Source: Propionibacteriaceae bacterium P6A17
Lineage (GTDB): Bacteria; Actinomycetota; Actinomycetes; Propionibacteriales; Propionibacteriaceae
Length of the DNA stretch: 64,000 nt
Direction of reading: 5' to 3'
Assembly (NCBI GenBank): GCA_000619965.1
Contig: JHVD01000006.1
Span: 1 to 64,000 of the forward strand
Every line of letters starts with the position of its first letter. Within the stretch, counting starts at the first letter, position 1. Below the pieces are notes generated by a model. It ran no database searches. It had not been told where the DNA came from and worked only from the letters and a program-made list of their open reading frames with translations. Position numbers and translations under genes: made by a program. Of the stretch, positions 1 to 6,448 are shown in pieces.

Positions 1-238
1 TCTCGAGCACGCGCGCCCAGACGCCCTGCTCCGACCAGCGATTGAAGTTCTTGTAGATCGTGTTCCAGTTCCCAAACCGCTCCGGCACATCCCGCCACGG
101 AGCGCCCGTGCGGTACCGCCACGCGGTCGCCTCCACCACCATTCGGCGCTCCACCGGCGGACGGCCCGTCGCCTTCGGAGCCGGAAACAGCGGACCGATC
201 ACGGCCCAGGCCTCATCGGAGATCTCGTTACGCGCCAC
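1..238 (-). CDS. IS5-family transposase, N-terminal part (cut by window edge)
   Basis: This encodes the first 79 residues of a transposase that would catalyse excision and insertion of its element. From the GTG at 238 the protein runs V-A-R-N-E-I-S-D-E-A-W and continues with LFPAPKATGRPPVERR, WRYRTGAPWRDVPERFG and NWNTIYKNFNRW. These are the conserved N-terminal blocks (DUF4096-type helix-turn-helix region) of IS5-family transposases. The catalytic DDE residues lie beyond the window edge. An in-frame stop lies about 40 bases upstream of the GTG, so the start is either this GTG or a rarer codon just before it. Whether the element is intact cannot be judged. Confidence 0.85.
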   Translation of the reverse strand, partial: MARNEISDEAWAVIGPLFPAPKATGRPPVERRMVVEATAWRYRTGAPWRDVPERFGNWNTIYKNFNRWSEQGVWARVLE

Positions 239-288
239 ACCCTCAATCGTGGCCCGCGTGCCGACGATCCCCCTTTAGCAACACGCCC
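1..288 (-). mobile_element. End of an IS5-family insertion sequence
   Basis: The minus strand carries the 5' part of an IS5-type transposase, preceded by a terminal sequence that reads GGGCGTGTTGCTAAAGGGG inward from 288. GGG...TGTTGC ends are typical of IS5-group elements, and the adjacent bases at 289-290 are TA, a usual target duplication for one IS5 subgroup. The other end lies outside the window, so neither the second inverted repeat nor the duplication can be checked. Confidence 0.8.
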
Positions 289-293
289 TAGCA

Positions 294-323
294 GCCGGCC
301 CAAGGACCTCCGGCGGGGCCGGC
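294..323 (-). terminator. Hairpin just after the tatD stop
   Basis: GCCGGCCC (294-301) and GGGCCGGC (316-323) form a perfect 8-bp stem with a 14-nt loop, one base past the tatD stop codon on the minus strand. No T-run follows, which is common for terminators in GC-rich actinomycetes. Confidence 0.5.
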
Positions 324-324
324 G

Positions 325-1185
325 TCACGCCCCTGCAGCCCCCGACGAGGCCGGCTCGACCAGCCCGTACAGGCGCGCCTGCGTGCGCTCGATCTCACGG
401 ACGAGGCCCGGCCCCCGCAGCTCAACGAGCGCCTCCAGCACCGACGACAACCCTCGACACACCGCCTCCGCGGCCCGTCTGCCCGCGACCTCCACGCACT
501 CCCCGGCGGCGACGGGTGCCGTTGGCAGATCCGTCTCCAGCAGGAGGCGATCGTCGGGGACCTGCCGGATGGTGCCGCGCCCGCGTCTGGTCTCCACCAT
601 CGCGGGATGGACCGAGACGTGGCCCCCCATGCGCAGCAGCCGAGCCAGCTCGTCGCTCGTGCCGCCGAATCGGTGGAACACCGCAACGACGCCGCGAGCC
701 TGCGCATCGTGCCCTTCGAGGGCATCCAATACCGCCCCGGCACTGCGCACCGCGTGGATCGACAACACCACCGGCCCTTGGGACTCCCACCGCGGGGCTG
801 CCGCGCACGCCAACTCCAGCACGCCGTCGAGGGACTTCCGCTGCAAGGCCTCCGGTGCCTGCTCCAACCGTCGCGGCGTGTGATCCAGCCCGATCTCCCC
901 GACGAAGCGCGTGCGTTCCAGCGCACTCGCCATGAGCTCCAGCTCGTCGCGCACCTGCGACGCGGAAGCCACCCACCACGGGTGCAACCCGACGGACCAC
1001 AGCGGTGGTCGCGGGGTGCCCAGATCCAGCTCGCCCGCCTGACCGTGCAGTCGGAAGAAGTCCGACGGCAGCAGAGTCTGCGCGACCAGCCGCACCGTCT
1101 CGGGCAGCGCCGCAAGCATCGCGCGACGCAGGGCGAGCCCGTCGAGGAAGTCGAAGTGGTGATGGGTGTCGAGCCAGGTGGTCAT
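325..1185 (-). CDS. tatD: TatD-family metal-dependent hydrolase
   Basis: This is a 286-residue member of the TatD DNase family, which are cytoplasmic TIM-barrel metal-dependent nucleases/amidohydrolases. The family motifs appear in order: an N-terminal HxH pair (DTHHHFD, residues 6-12), SVGLHPWW, FVGEIGLDH, an IHAVRSA segment, FHRFGG and a C-terminal LLLETDLP carrying the last metal ligand. Length is slightly above the usual 250-265. The ATG at 1185 overlaps the tcdA stop by four bases (ATGA), so the two genes are translationally coupled and read from one promoter. TatD paralogues differ in substrate (DNA 3' ends, D-Tyr-tRNA, amides), so the exact reaction is not settled. Confidence 0.8.
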   Translation of the reverse strand: MTTWLDTHHHFDFLDGLALRRAMLAALPETVRLVAQTLLPSDFFRLHGQAGELDLGTPRPPLWSVGLHPWWVASASQVRDELELMASALERTRFVGEIGLDHTPRRLEQAPEALQRKSLDGVLELACAAAPRWESQGPVVLSIHAVRSAGAVLDALEGHDAQARGVVAVFHRFGGTSDELARLLRMGGHVSVHPAMVETRRGRGTIRQVPDDRLLLETDLPTAPVAAGECVEVAGRRAAEAVCRGLSSVLEALVELRGPGLVREIERTQARLYGLVEPASSGAAGA

Positions 1186-1949
1186 GGGTGGTCGCAAGGC
1201 TGGGGGAGCAGCATCGGGGGCTCGGGCATCGCTTCGATCCCCGCCAGCCGTCGGATGGCGAGGCCGGCGAGCATCTGACCCATGATCGGCGGCATGTAGC
1301 TCATGGAGCCCAAGTTGGCGGACTTCGAGCGCCCCTCGCTGCGCTCGACGGGTGCGGGCGGCTCGTCGGAGTACAGCACCTCGAGCCGCTCGATGCCGCG
1401 CCGACGGCACTCCTTGCGCATCACCCTCGACATGGGGCACTGCCGCGTGCGGTGGATGTCGTCGAAGCGGAGCCTGCAGGGGTCGAGCTTGTTCGCGGCG
1501 CCCAGGGACGTGAGCAGGGGGATCTGCCGCTCAGCACACCACTGGGCGATGGCGAGCTTCTGCGAAATCGTGTCGATGCAGTCGATGACATGGTCCGGCC
1601 TCGGAAACCCGTCGAGCTGCTGGGCGATCGTCTGCGGAGTGAGGAACACCCGTTGGGCGTGGACGGTGCAGTCGGGATTGATGTCGGCGACCATGTCGCG
1701 CATCACGTCGGCCTTCGCCCGCCCCAGCGTCGAAAGGAACGCGATCGCCTGCCGGTTGATGTTGCTCGCCTCGACTTCGTCGCGATCGAGCACCGTCAAC
1801 GTGCCGACGCCGCCGCGCGCCAGCGCCTCCGCGCAACTCGACCCCACCCCTCCAAGCCCCAGCACCATGACATGCGCGCCGGCGAGGGCGTCGAGGCCGT
1901 CGTCGCCCAGCAGCAGGCGCAGCCGAGCCACTCGTTCGCTGTGCGTCAC
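1182..1949 (-). CDS. tcdA: ThiF/MoeB-fold tRNA threonylcarbamoyladenosine dehydratase-like protein
   Basis: This is an E1-like ThiF-fold enzyme of 255 residues. TcdA (CsdL) uses ATP to cyclise the threonylcarbamoyl group of t6A37 in tRNAs. The ATP-binding loop reads LGLGGVGSSCAEALARGG, followed by VLDRDEVEASNINRQ and HVIDCIDTISQK, all diagnostic of the family. A Cys-containing segment (MRKECRRRG) and VLYSDEPP lie where TcdA proteins have the crossover loop. The GTG at 1949 is preceded by GAGGAGA at ideal spacing, and the remaining minus-strand frame upstream has no family similarity. A TAGATT hexamer on the minus strand at 1990-1995 could be the -10 box. The gene is coupled to tatD downstream. 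Confidence 0.8.
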   Translation of the reverse strand: MTHSERVARLRLLLGDDGLDALAGAHVMVLGLGGVGSSCAEALARGGVGTLTVLDRDEVEASNINRQAIAFLSTLGRAKADVMRDMVADINPDCTVHAQRVFLTPQTIAQQLDGFPRPDHVIDCIDTISQKLAIAQWCAERQIPLLTSLGAANKLDPCRLRFDDIHRTRQCPMSRVMRKECRRRGIERLEVLYSDEPPAPVERSEGRSKSANLGSMSYMPPIMGQMLAGLAIRRLAGIEAMPEPPMLLPQPCDHP

Positions 1950-2026
1950 CGGCAATCTCCTCGTCTGGCGGGTCGGCCCCCGAGCCGACAATCTACCCGT
2001 CCGCGGCGCTCGTTGGCGGCGGACTC

Positions 2027-2032
2027 TACAGT
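2027..2032 (+). promoter_or_regulatory. -10 box, leaderless yqgE
   Basis: TACAGT lies six bases before the ATG at 2039 and there is no Shine-Dalgarno sequence. Transcription would start at or next to the start codon. Confidence 0.55.
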
Positions 2033-2038
2033 GGTCGC

Positions 2039-2602
2039 ATGGAGATGCTGGGCCCGCCCGCCGCCGGCCAACTGCTGATCTCCGCCCAGGTGGGCGGCGG
2101 CGACTACTTTGACCGCTCCGTGGTCCTCGTGCTCGAACACGACGACGACGGCACCGTCGGCGTGGTGCTCGGCAAGGTCTCCGACGAGCCGATTCCCGAC
2201 ACCCTGTCCGACTGGGTGCCGCTGCTGTCGCCACCGGCGGCGCTGTACGAGGGCGGGCCCGTCAACCAGGACGGGCTGCTGGTGCTCGCCCAGCTCGCCT
2301 CGCCCGCGTCCAGCCCACCCGGATGGCAGCGCCTCTTCGACGACGTCGGCGTGATCAACCTGTCGATGCCACTCGAGGTCTTCGACGGCGCCTTCGCCCA
2401 CGTGCGGATGTTCCTCGCGCTCGCCGGGTGGAGCGCCGGCCAGCTCGAGTCCGAGCTGATCCGGGGCAGCTGGTTTCGGACCATGGCACGCACCGAGGAG
2501 GTCTTCGGCGTCCCCGACGACCTTTGGCGGCGCGTGGTGCGACGGATGGGTGGCGCCGTCGGCCGATGGTCCACGTGGACGGAGGATCCGCAGCTCAACT
2601 GA
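2039..2602 (+). CDS. yqgE: YqgE/AlgH family protein
   Basis: This is a 187-residue protein of the YqgE/AlgH family (DUF179), whose biochemical role is still unknown. Typical blocks are present: GQLLISAQ at the start, DYFDRSVVLVLEHDDDG, TVGVVLGK, YEGGPVNQDGLLVL and a C-terminal GWSAGQLESE followed by SWFR. Length matches the family. It faces away from tcdA with an 89-bp gap that holds promoter elements for both directions. The leaderless start at 2039 is supported by the -10 box six bases upstream. Confidence 0.9.
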   Translation: MEMLGPPAAGQLLISAQVGGGDYFDRSVVLVLEHDDDGTVGVVLGKVSDEPIPDTLSDWVPLLSPPAALYEGGPVNQDGLLVLAQLASPASSPPGWQRLFDDVGVINLSMPLEVFDGAFAHVRMFLALAGWSAGQLESELIRGSWFRTMARTEEVFGVPDDLWRRVVRRMGGAVGRWSTWTEDPQLN

Positions 2603-2637
2603 ACCACCCCGACGGCGGTTTGCCGCCGGCCGTCGGA

Positions 2638-2670
2638 TTGACCCCGAATTGACCCTTCGACGTGGTTGAC
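2638..2670 (+). promoter_or_regulatory. Three TTGAC repeats before the ESX-like operon
   Basis: TTGAC occurs at 2638, 2649 and 2666; the first two copies are ATTGACC, exactly 11 bp apart, and the third follows after 17 bp. They lie 30-60 bp upstream of the GTG at 2700. They could be regulator half-sites or alternative -35 boxes. No good -10 is seen at 17-bp spacing, so this is only a candidate. Confidence 0.25.
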
Positions 2671-2699
2671 TGACCGGGACCGTGCGACAGGAGGATGAC

Positions 2700-3371
2700 G
2701 TGAGCGAAGGGACGTGGGACGACGAGCTGCTCGCCCCTCCCGGTGTGGATTCGGACAGCGACGAGCGTCTGCCCTGGGATCCGGCGATGGGATTCACCGA
2801 CGCCCGACGCTGCGTGCGGATCTGGATGGACGACGAGCACCACATCGATCGTGTCGAGGTGTCGCCGCGCTGGAAGGAGCGCATCGCCGGGAGACCACTG
2901 CGCGACGCATTCCTGGAGGCGCTGACGATGGCGAGCGTGCGCTTCGAGGACAGCGGGCCGCTCACACCGCCGGAGCTCGTGCCTGCGGAGGTCGGCCCGT
3001 TCACGAGCGCCGAGGCCGTGCAGGACGCGTTCCGCACACTGCTGGAACGTCAGGCCGAGCTCGCCTCGCGCCCGCCGGAGGACGTCCGCTGGGCGGACTT
3101 CGTCGGTGAGCCCGCCGAGGGGTCGGCTCGCGGCAGGGTCACCGTGAGGCTGTCCCTGGCGGGCCTCGTGGAGCAGGTCGACTTCGACCGGCAGTGGCTC
3201 GAGCAGGCCAGCCACACCGAGATCGCCGAGCACGTCCTCGAGGCGAGCCGCCAGGCGTACCGTCGCTACCTTCCACCCACCTACGTGCCGGGCGAGCACG
3301 AGGAGCTCGCCAGCGAGTTGCTCGGCCTGTCGCGGGCCATTGAATCAGTCTACGAACAAGGAGTGACATGA
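2700..3371 (+). CDS. YbaB-like protein opening the ESX-like module
   Basis: This 223-residue acidic cytoplasmic protein has no signal peptide or membrane segment. Two stretches resemble each other and the YbaB/EbfC fold: one around residues 35-75 (VRIWMDDEHHIDRVEVSP, then an Ala-rich helix) and one around residues 145-190 (GRVTVRLSLAGLVEQVDF, then IAEHVLEASRQAY). I infer a tandem duplication of a YbaB-like unit. YbaB-like genes commonly accompany type VII secretion (ESX) substrates in actinomycetes, which fits the next two genes. The GTG at 2700 was chosen because CAGGAGG ends six bases upstream; a GTG at 2682 lacks such a site. The stop overlaps the next start as ATGA. Confidence 0.6.
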   Translation: MSEGTWDDELLAPPGVDSDSDERLPWDPAMGFTDARRCVRIWMDDEHHIDRVEVSPRWKERIAGRPLRDAFLEALTMASVRFEDSGPLTPPELVPAEVGPFTSAEAVQDAFRTLLERQAELASRPPEDVRWADFVGEPAEGSARGRVTVRLSLAGLVEQVDFDRQWLEQASHTEIAEHVLEASRQAYRRYLPPTYVPGEHEELASELLGLSRAIESVYEQGVT

Positions 3372-4939
3372 CCGAGAAGCCAGCAGCACCGCAGAGCGCT
3401 CCCGACGACGACCTGGCCCGGGCCGAGGAGGAGGCCGTCCTGCACTACAAGGCAGTGCGTGGGGAGCGCCGACGGCAGTCCCGCGGCGCCACGGGGGTCG
3501 CTCCCGTCGCGCCGGCAGGTGGCGCCGCAGCGCCCCAGGCCGGAGCAGTGCCCGGGGCCGCGGGAGGCCCTGCCGCGGTCGCTGGCCCGCCCGCGGCCAC
3601 GCCGCTGGCCGGGGGCGAGCTCGTCGTCGGAGCGTCCGTCGGGCTGCACGTCGCGTCGACGGCGGCGCTCGGGGACGTGAGATTCGGCAACGACCAGCTC
3701 TCCGCAAGCGGCGAACGCACCACCGACGACCCCTGGGGCGCCTACGACAATCCCGACAACGTTCCCGGCCTCGCGCTCGACGATGAGGAGCGGCGCGAGG
3801 GGTCCTCCGACGCCATGGCGCTGCGCGCCTCGGGTACGCGAGGCGGGTCGAAGGATGGGCGCGGCGGAGCGCCCATGTTCCCGATGATGGGCGGCGCAGG
3901 CACGGGTGCGGCCGCCTCGTCGGGCGTGGCGGGCGTCTCTGGCGCGTCGGGCGTCGGTTCGGGTGCAGCCTTCGGCGCGGCCCAGGCCGGTCTCGCGTCG
4001 CGTGCCGCCAGTTCGTCGCTGCCCGGTGCGACGGTGGCCGGCTTTGGCGGCGTCGCGCCGGGATTGCCCGGCGGCGTGGCAGCGGCAGGCGGATCGTCGC
4101 CGTACTCCTCGCTCGCCGCTGCGCAGCAGGCGCGCGCCACCCCCGCGCTGTTCGCGCCGTCCAGCCCCGGTGGCGTCTTGGCGGCCGACGGCGGGGACGC
4201 GTACGGATCCGACGCGACCATGGCCGAGGCGCTGCTGCGTCGAGGCATCGACACGTCGACGCCGACGATCGTCGGCCCCGACGGCAACATCTACCGCAAT
4301 CCCTACTACCTCGACCCCCAGGACTCGTTGCGGCTGGACCCCACACCCACCCCGACCGCGCCCTCGCAGGGGACGACCGGCCCCTCGACGATGCCCGACG
4401 GCAGTTGGACAGTGCGTGACGGCGGTTGGCCGGTGCGTGACGGCGGTACGGGCCCGTCGGCGCAGGGGCTGTCGTCGGAGATCGGCAAGGCCAACTCGTC
4501 GCCGTACGCGGGCTCGGTCTCGACGGGCAGCACCGGCGGGTCGAGTGGCACCGGTGGCGGCGGGCAGACCGGCGGCGGGTACTATTCCGGGCCGCGCACC
4601 TCGGTCTCCGGGCTGAGCGGCGGGGGCGCCGCGAGCGGCACCGACTACACCGTGCAGATCGGAGAGCTCTCCGACGAGGCCCGCGAGTGGACGGCGCTCG
4701 CCGACGAGCAGCGTCGCCTCATGGACCGCTTCCGCAACCTGCCCGACCCGACCCCGATCTTCGGCGTCATGACGACCGTCGTGCCCTCGTACCAGTCGGT
4801 GGCCGAGTCCTCCGCCTCGACCTGGGAGGCCAGCAGCCAGGACACCGAGGCCACGTCCGACGCAATGCAGTCGTCGGACGAGGCCTACGCCTCGAACGAG
4901 GAGGCCCTCGCCTTCATGTCTGATCAGGAGCTCCCGTGA
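3368..4939 (+). CDS. Low-complexity protein with C-terminal EspC-like type VII secretion domain
   Basis: This is a 523-residue protein. Roughly residues 30-420 are a Gly/Ala/Ser/Pro-rich region of low complexity with an internal 7-residue repeat. The last ~98 residues (from 426) form a compact helical domain: DYTVQIGELSDEAREW, a helix rich in Asp/Glu/Arg, FGVMTTVVPSYQSVAES, then a long Ser/Glu/Ala helix ending YASNE. That layout resembles the EspC-like ESX substrate family. Y507-x3-E511 matches the YxxxD/E type VII export motif close to the C-terminus. No Sec signal or membrane helix is present. It is coupled on both sides (ATGA upstream, GTGA downstream). Export is an inference; no ESX ATPase (EccC) is encoded here. 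Confidence 0.6.
   Translation: MTEKPAAPQSAPDDDLARAEEEAVLHYKAVRGERRRQSRGATGVAPVAPAGGAAAPQAGAVPGAAGGPAAVAGPPAATPLAGGELVVGASVGLHVASTAALGDVRFGNDQLSASGERTTDDPWGAYDNPDNVPGLALDDEERREGSSDAMALRASGTRGGSKDGRGGAPMFPMMGGAGTGAAASSGVAGVSGASGVGSGAAFGAAQAGLASRAASSSLPGATVAGFGGVAPGLPGGVAAAGGSSPYSSLAAAQQARATPALFAPSSPGGVLAADGGDAYGSDATMAEALLRRGIDTSTPTIVGPDGNIYRNPYYLDPQDSLRLDPTPTPTAPSQGTTGPSTMPDGSWTVRDGGWPVRDGGTGPSAQGLSSEIGKANSSPYAGSVSTGSTGGSSGTGGGGQTGGGYYSGPRTSVSGLSGGGAASGTDYTVQIGELSDEAREWTALADEQRRLMDRFRNLPDPTPIFGVMTTVVPSYQSVAESSASTWEASSQDTEATSDAMQSSDEAYASNEEALAFMSDQELP
4397..4448 (+). repeat. 21-bp in-frame tandem repeat
   Basis: About 2.5 copies of a 21-bp unit start at 4397, 4418 and 4439 (GACGGCGGTTGGCCGGTGCGT in the second copy). 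They encode D-G-x-W-x-V-R heptads in the low-complexity region of the EspC-like protein. The repeat is a multiple of three and keeps the frame. Confidence 0.7.
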
Positions 4940-5694
4940 CTTCCAGCGAATTCCTCGCCACCGAACGGTCCGTCCGTCAGATGGACGCCGTCGTGCGGAC
5001 CGCCATTTCGAACGACATGCTCGAGATCGACAGCGCCGCCCGCAAGGCGCTGAGCCTCGACCTCCCATGGCTGGCCCTGTTCATCCGGATGCGCGGCATG
5101 GCCAACGTCAGGGGCGGGATCGCCTCGTGCCGGGGTTCGATCAACTCCATGCGCGGCTTCGTCGACTGGCTGCGCCTGAGCCAGGACTCGCCGCGCCTCC
5201 TCGATGAGTCGCGCCAGGAGTGGGACAGCCTCGTCACCACGGCGAACGACCTGCAGGATCTTATGCTCAAGGCCCAGCAGCGGGGGCTCGAGAACGGATG
5301 GTCCGGTGAGGCCAAGGAGCAGTGGCGTCGCACAACCGACGAGCACCTGTCGTGGCAGGCGGGCGCGACGGCCGCACTGGGGATCATGCCCGGCAGGCTC
5401 GCCGAGGCGCTGGACGGCACGCGCACGCTGCTGGTCCAGGCGGCAGCTCGGACGCTGGCCTCCACCATCGAGGGCCACCAGCGCGCATCGCGCGCCGTCA
5501 GCTCCAATCCGTTCAATTTCGCCGTGGCCACGCGGACTTCCGAGGTGGCGAAGAGCCTGCAACAGTGCTCCGAGACCCTCGAGCGGCTCCGTGCAGAGGG
5601 CGGCTGGCGCTCCGTCGAGCGTCGGGTCGCGGCGAGCATGAGGATCGTGGGGCTGGACCTCGACCGCCGGCGCTCGCGTCGCAACCGGGGGTGA
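4936..5694 (+). CDS. Helical protein with W-x-G turn, ESX-substrate-like
   Basis: This is a 252-residue, mostly helical protein with no signal peptide. Two long helical segments flank the turn GLENGWSGEAKEQW, so W122-S-G124 lies between helices as in WXG100 and related type VII secretion proteins. It contains no tyrosine, so it cannot carry the YxxxD/E export motif itself. The gene before it does encode one, which fits the usual arrangement where one partner of a secreted pair holds the signal. The C-terminus is very basic (DRRRSRRNRG). The GTG at 4936 overlaps the previous stop as GTGA, so the two proteins are probably made in fixed ratio. Homology is inferred from layout, not from a strong sequence match. 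Confidence 0.5.
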   Translation: MTSSEFLATERSVRQMDAVVRTAISNDMLEIDSAARKALSLDLPWLALFIRMRGMANVRGGIASCRGSINSMRGFVDWLRLSQDSPRLLDESRQEWDSLVTTANDLQDLMLKAQQRGLENGWSGEAKEQWRRTTDEHLSWQAGATAALGIMPGRLAEALDGTRTLLVQAAARTLASTIEGHQRASRAVSSNPFNFAVATRTSEVAKSLQQCSETLERLRAEGGWRSVERRVAASMRIVGLDLDRRRSRRNRG

Positions 5695-5728
5695 CCGTCG
5701 ATCGGCAACCTGCCGCTGGCACGGGCGG

Positions 5729-5734
5729 TAAGCT
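5729..5734 (+). promoter_or_regulatory. Candidate -10 box for mtrA
   Basis: TAAGCT lies 21 bases upstream of the mtrA GTG, leaving a short leader that includes the GAGGAGG ribosome-binding site at 5743-5749. No convincing -35 box is visible. Confidence 0.35.
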
Positions 5735-5755
5735 GTTCCAGCGAGGAGGTTGCCT

Positions 5756-6448
5756 GTGTCCGAGGGAAAGCTGATTCTCATCGTCGACGACGATGCGGCG
5801 CTCGCCGAGATGCTGGAGATCGTCCTGCAGCAGGAGGGCTTCGACACCGTCCGTGCCGCCAGCGGTGACGCAGCGCTGACCGCATTCGAGCAGTCGCGGC
5901 CCGATCTGGTGCTGCTCGACCTCATGTTGCCCGGCATGGACGGCGTCACCGTCTGCAAGAGTCTGCGCCAGCAGTCCGGCGTCCCCATCGTCATGCTCAC
6001 CGCGAAGTCGGACACCGCCGACGTGGTGGCCGGCCTCGAGGCCGGCGCCGACGACTACGTACCCAAGCCCTTCAAGACGAAGGAGCTCGTCGCACGCATC
6101 CGCACCCGGCTGCGGCCCCGCCCCGACGAGGGCGACGACGTCCGTCGCATCGGCGACCTGACCATCTCCGTCTCCGCCCACTCTGTCCGACGCGGCTCGC
6201 AGGTGCTGAACCTCACACCGTTGGAGTTCGACCTCCTGCTGGCCCTCGCGCAACGACCGAGCCAGGTCCTCACCCGTGAGGAGCTGCTCGACGAGGTGTG
6301 GGGCTACCGCAATTCGGCCGACACGAGACTCGTCAACGTCCACGTCCAGCGACTGCGCGCGAAGGTGGAGAAGGACCCCGAGAACCCGGAGATCATCGTG
6401 ACGGTCCGCGGTATCGGCTACCGCGCCGGCGATGTCGTCCACCGCTGA
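5756..6448 (+). CDS. mtrA: OmpR-family response regulator MtrA
   Basis: This is the DNA-binding regulator of the MtrAB two-component system, which in actinomycetes controls cell division, cell-wall and osmotic-response genes. It has 230 residues. The receiver domain (1-120) has the acidic triad DDD at 11-13, phosphoacceptor D55 in LVLLDLMLPG, and K104 in DDYVPKPF. The winged-helix domain (about 130-228) carries LTPLEFDLLLAL and VHVQRLRAKVE. The GTG at 5756 is chosen because GAGGAGG ends six bases before it; a TTG at 5750 overlaps that site. It overlaps mtrB by 17 bp. The usual mtrA neighbours tmk and sahH are absent and the ESX-like genes lie upstream instead. Confidence 0.95.
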   Translation: MSEGKLILIVDDDAALAEMLEIVLQQEGFDTVRAASGDAALTAFEQSRPDLVLLDLMLPGMDGVTVCKSLRQQSGVPIVMLTAKSDTADVVAGLEAGADDYVPKPFKTKELVARIRTRLRPRPDEGDDVRRIGDLTISVSAHSVRRGSQVLNLTPLEFDLLLALAQRPSQVLTREELLDEVWGYRNSADTRLVNVHVQRLRAKVEKDPENPEIIVTVRGIGYRAGDVVHR

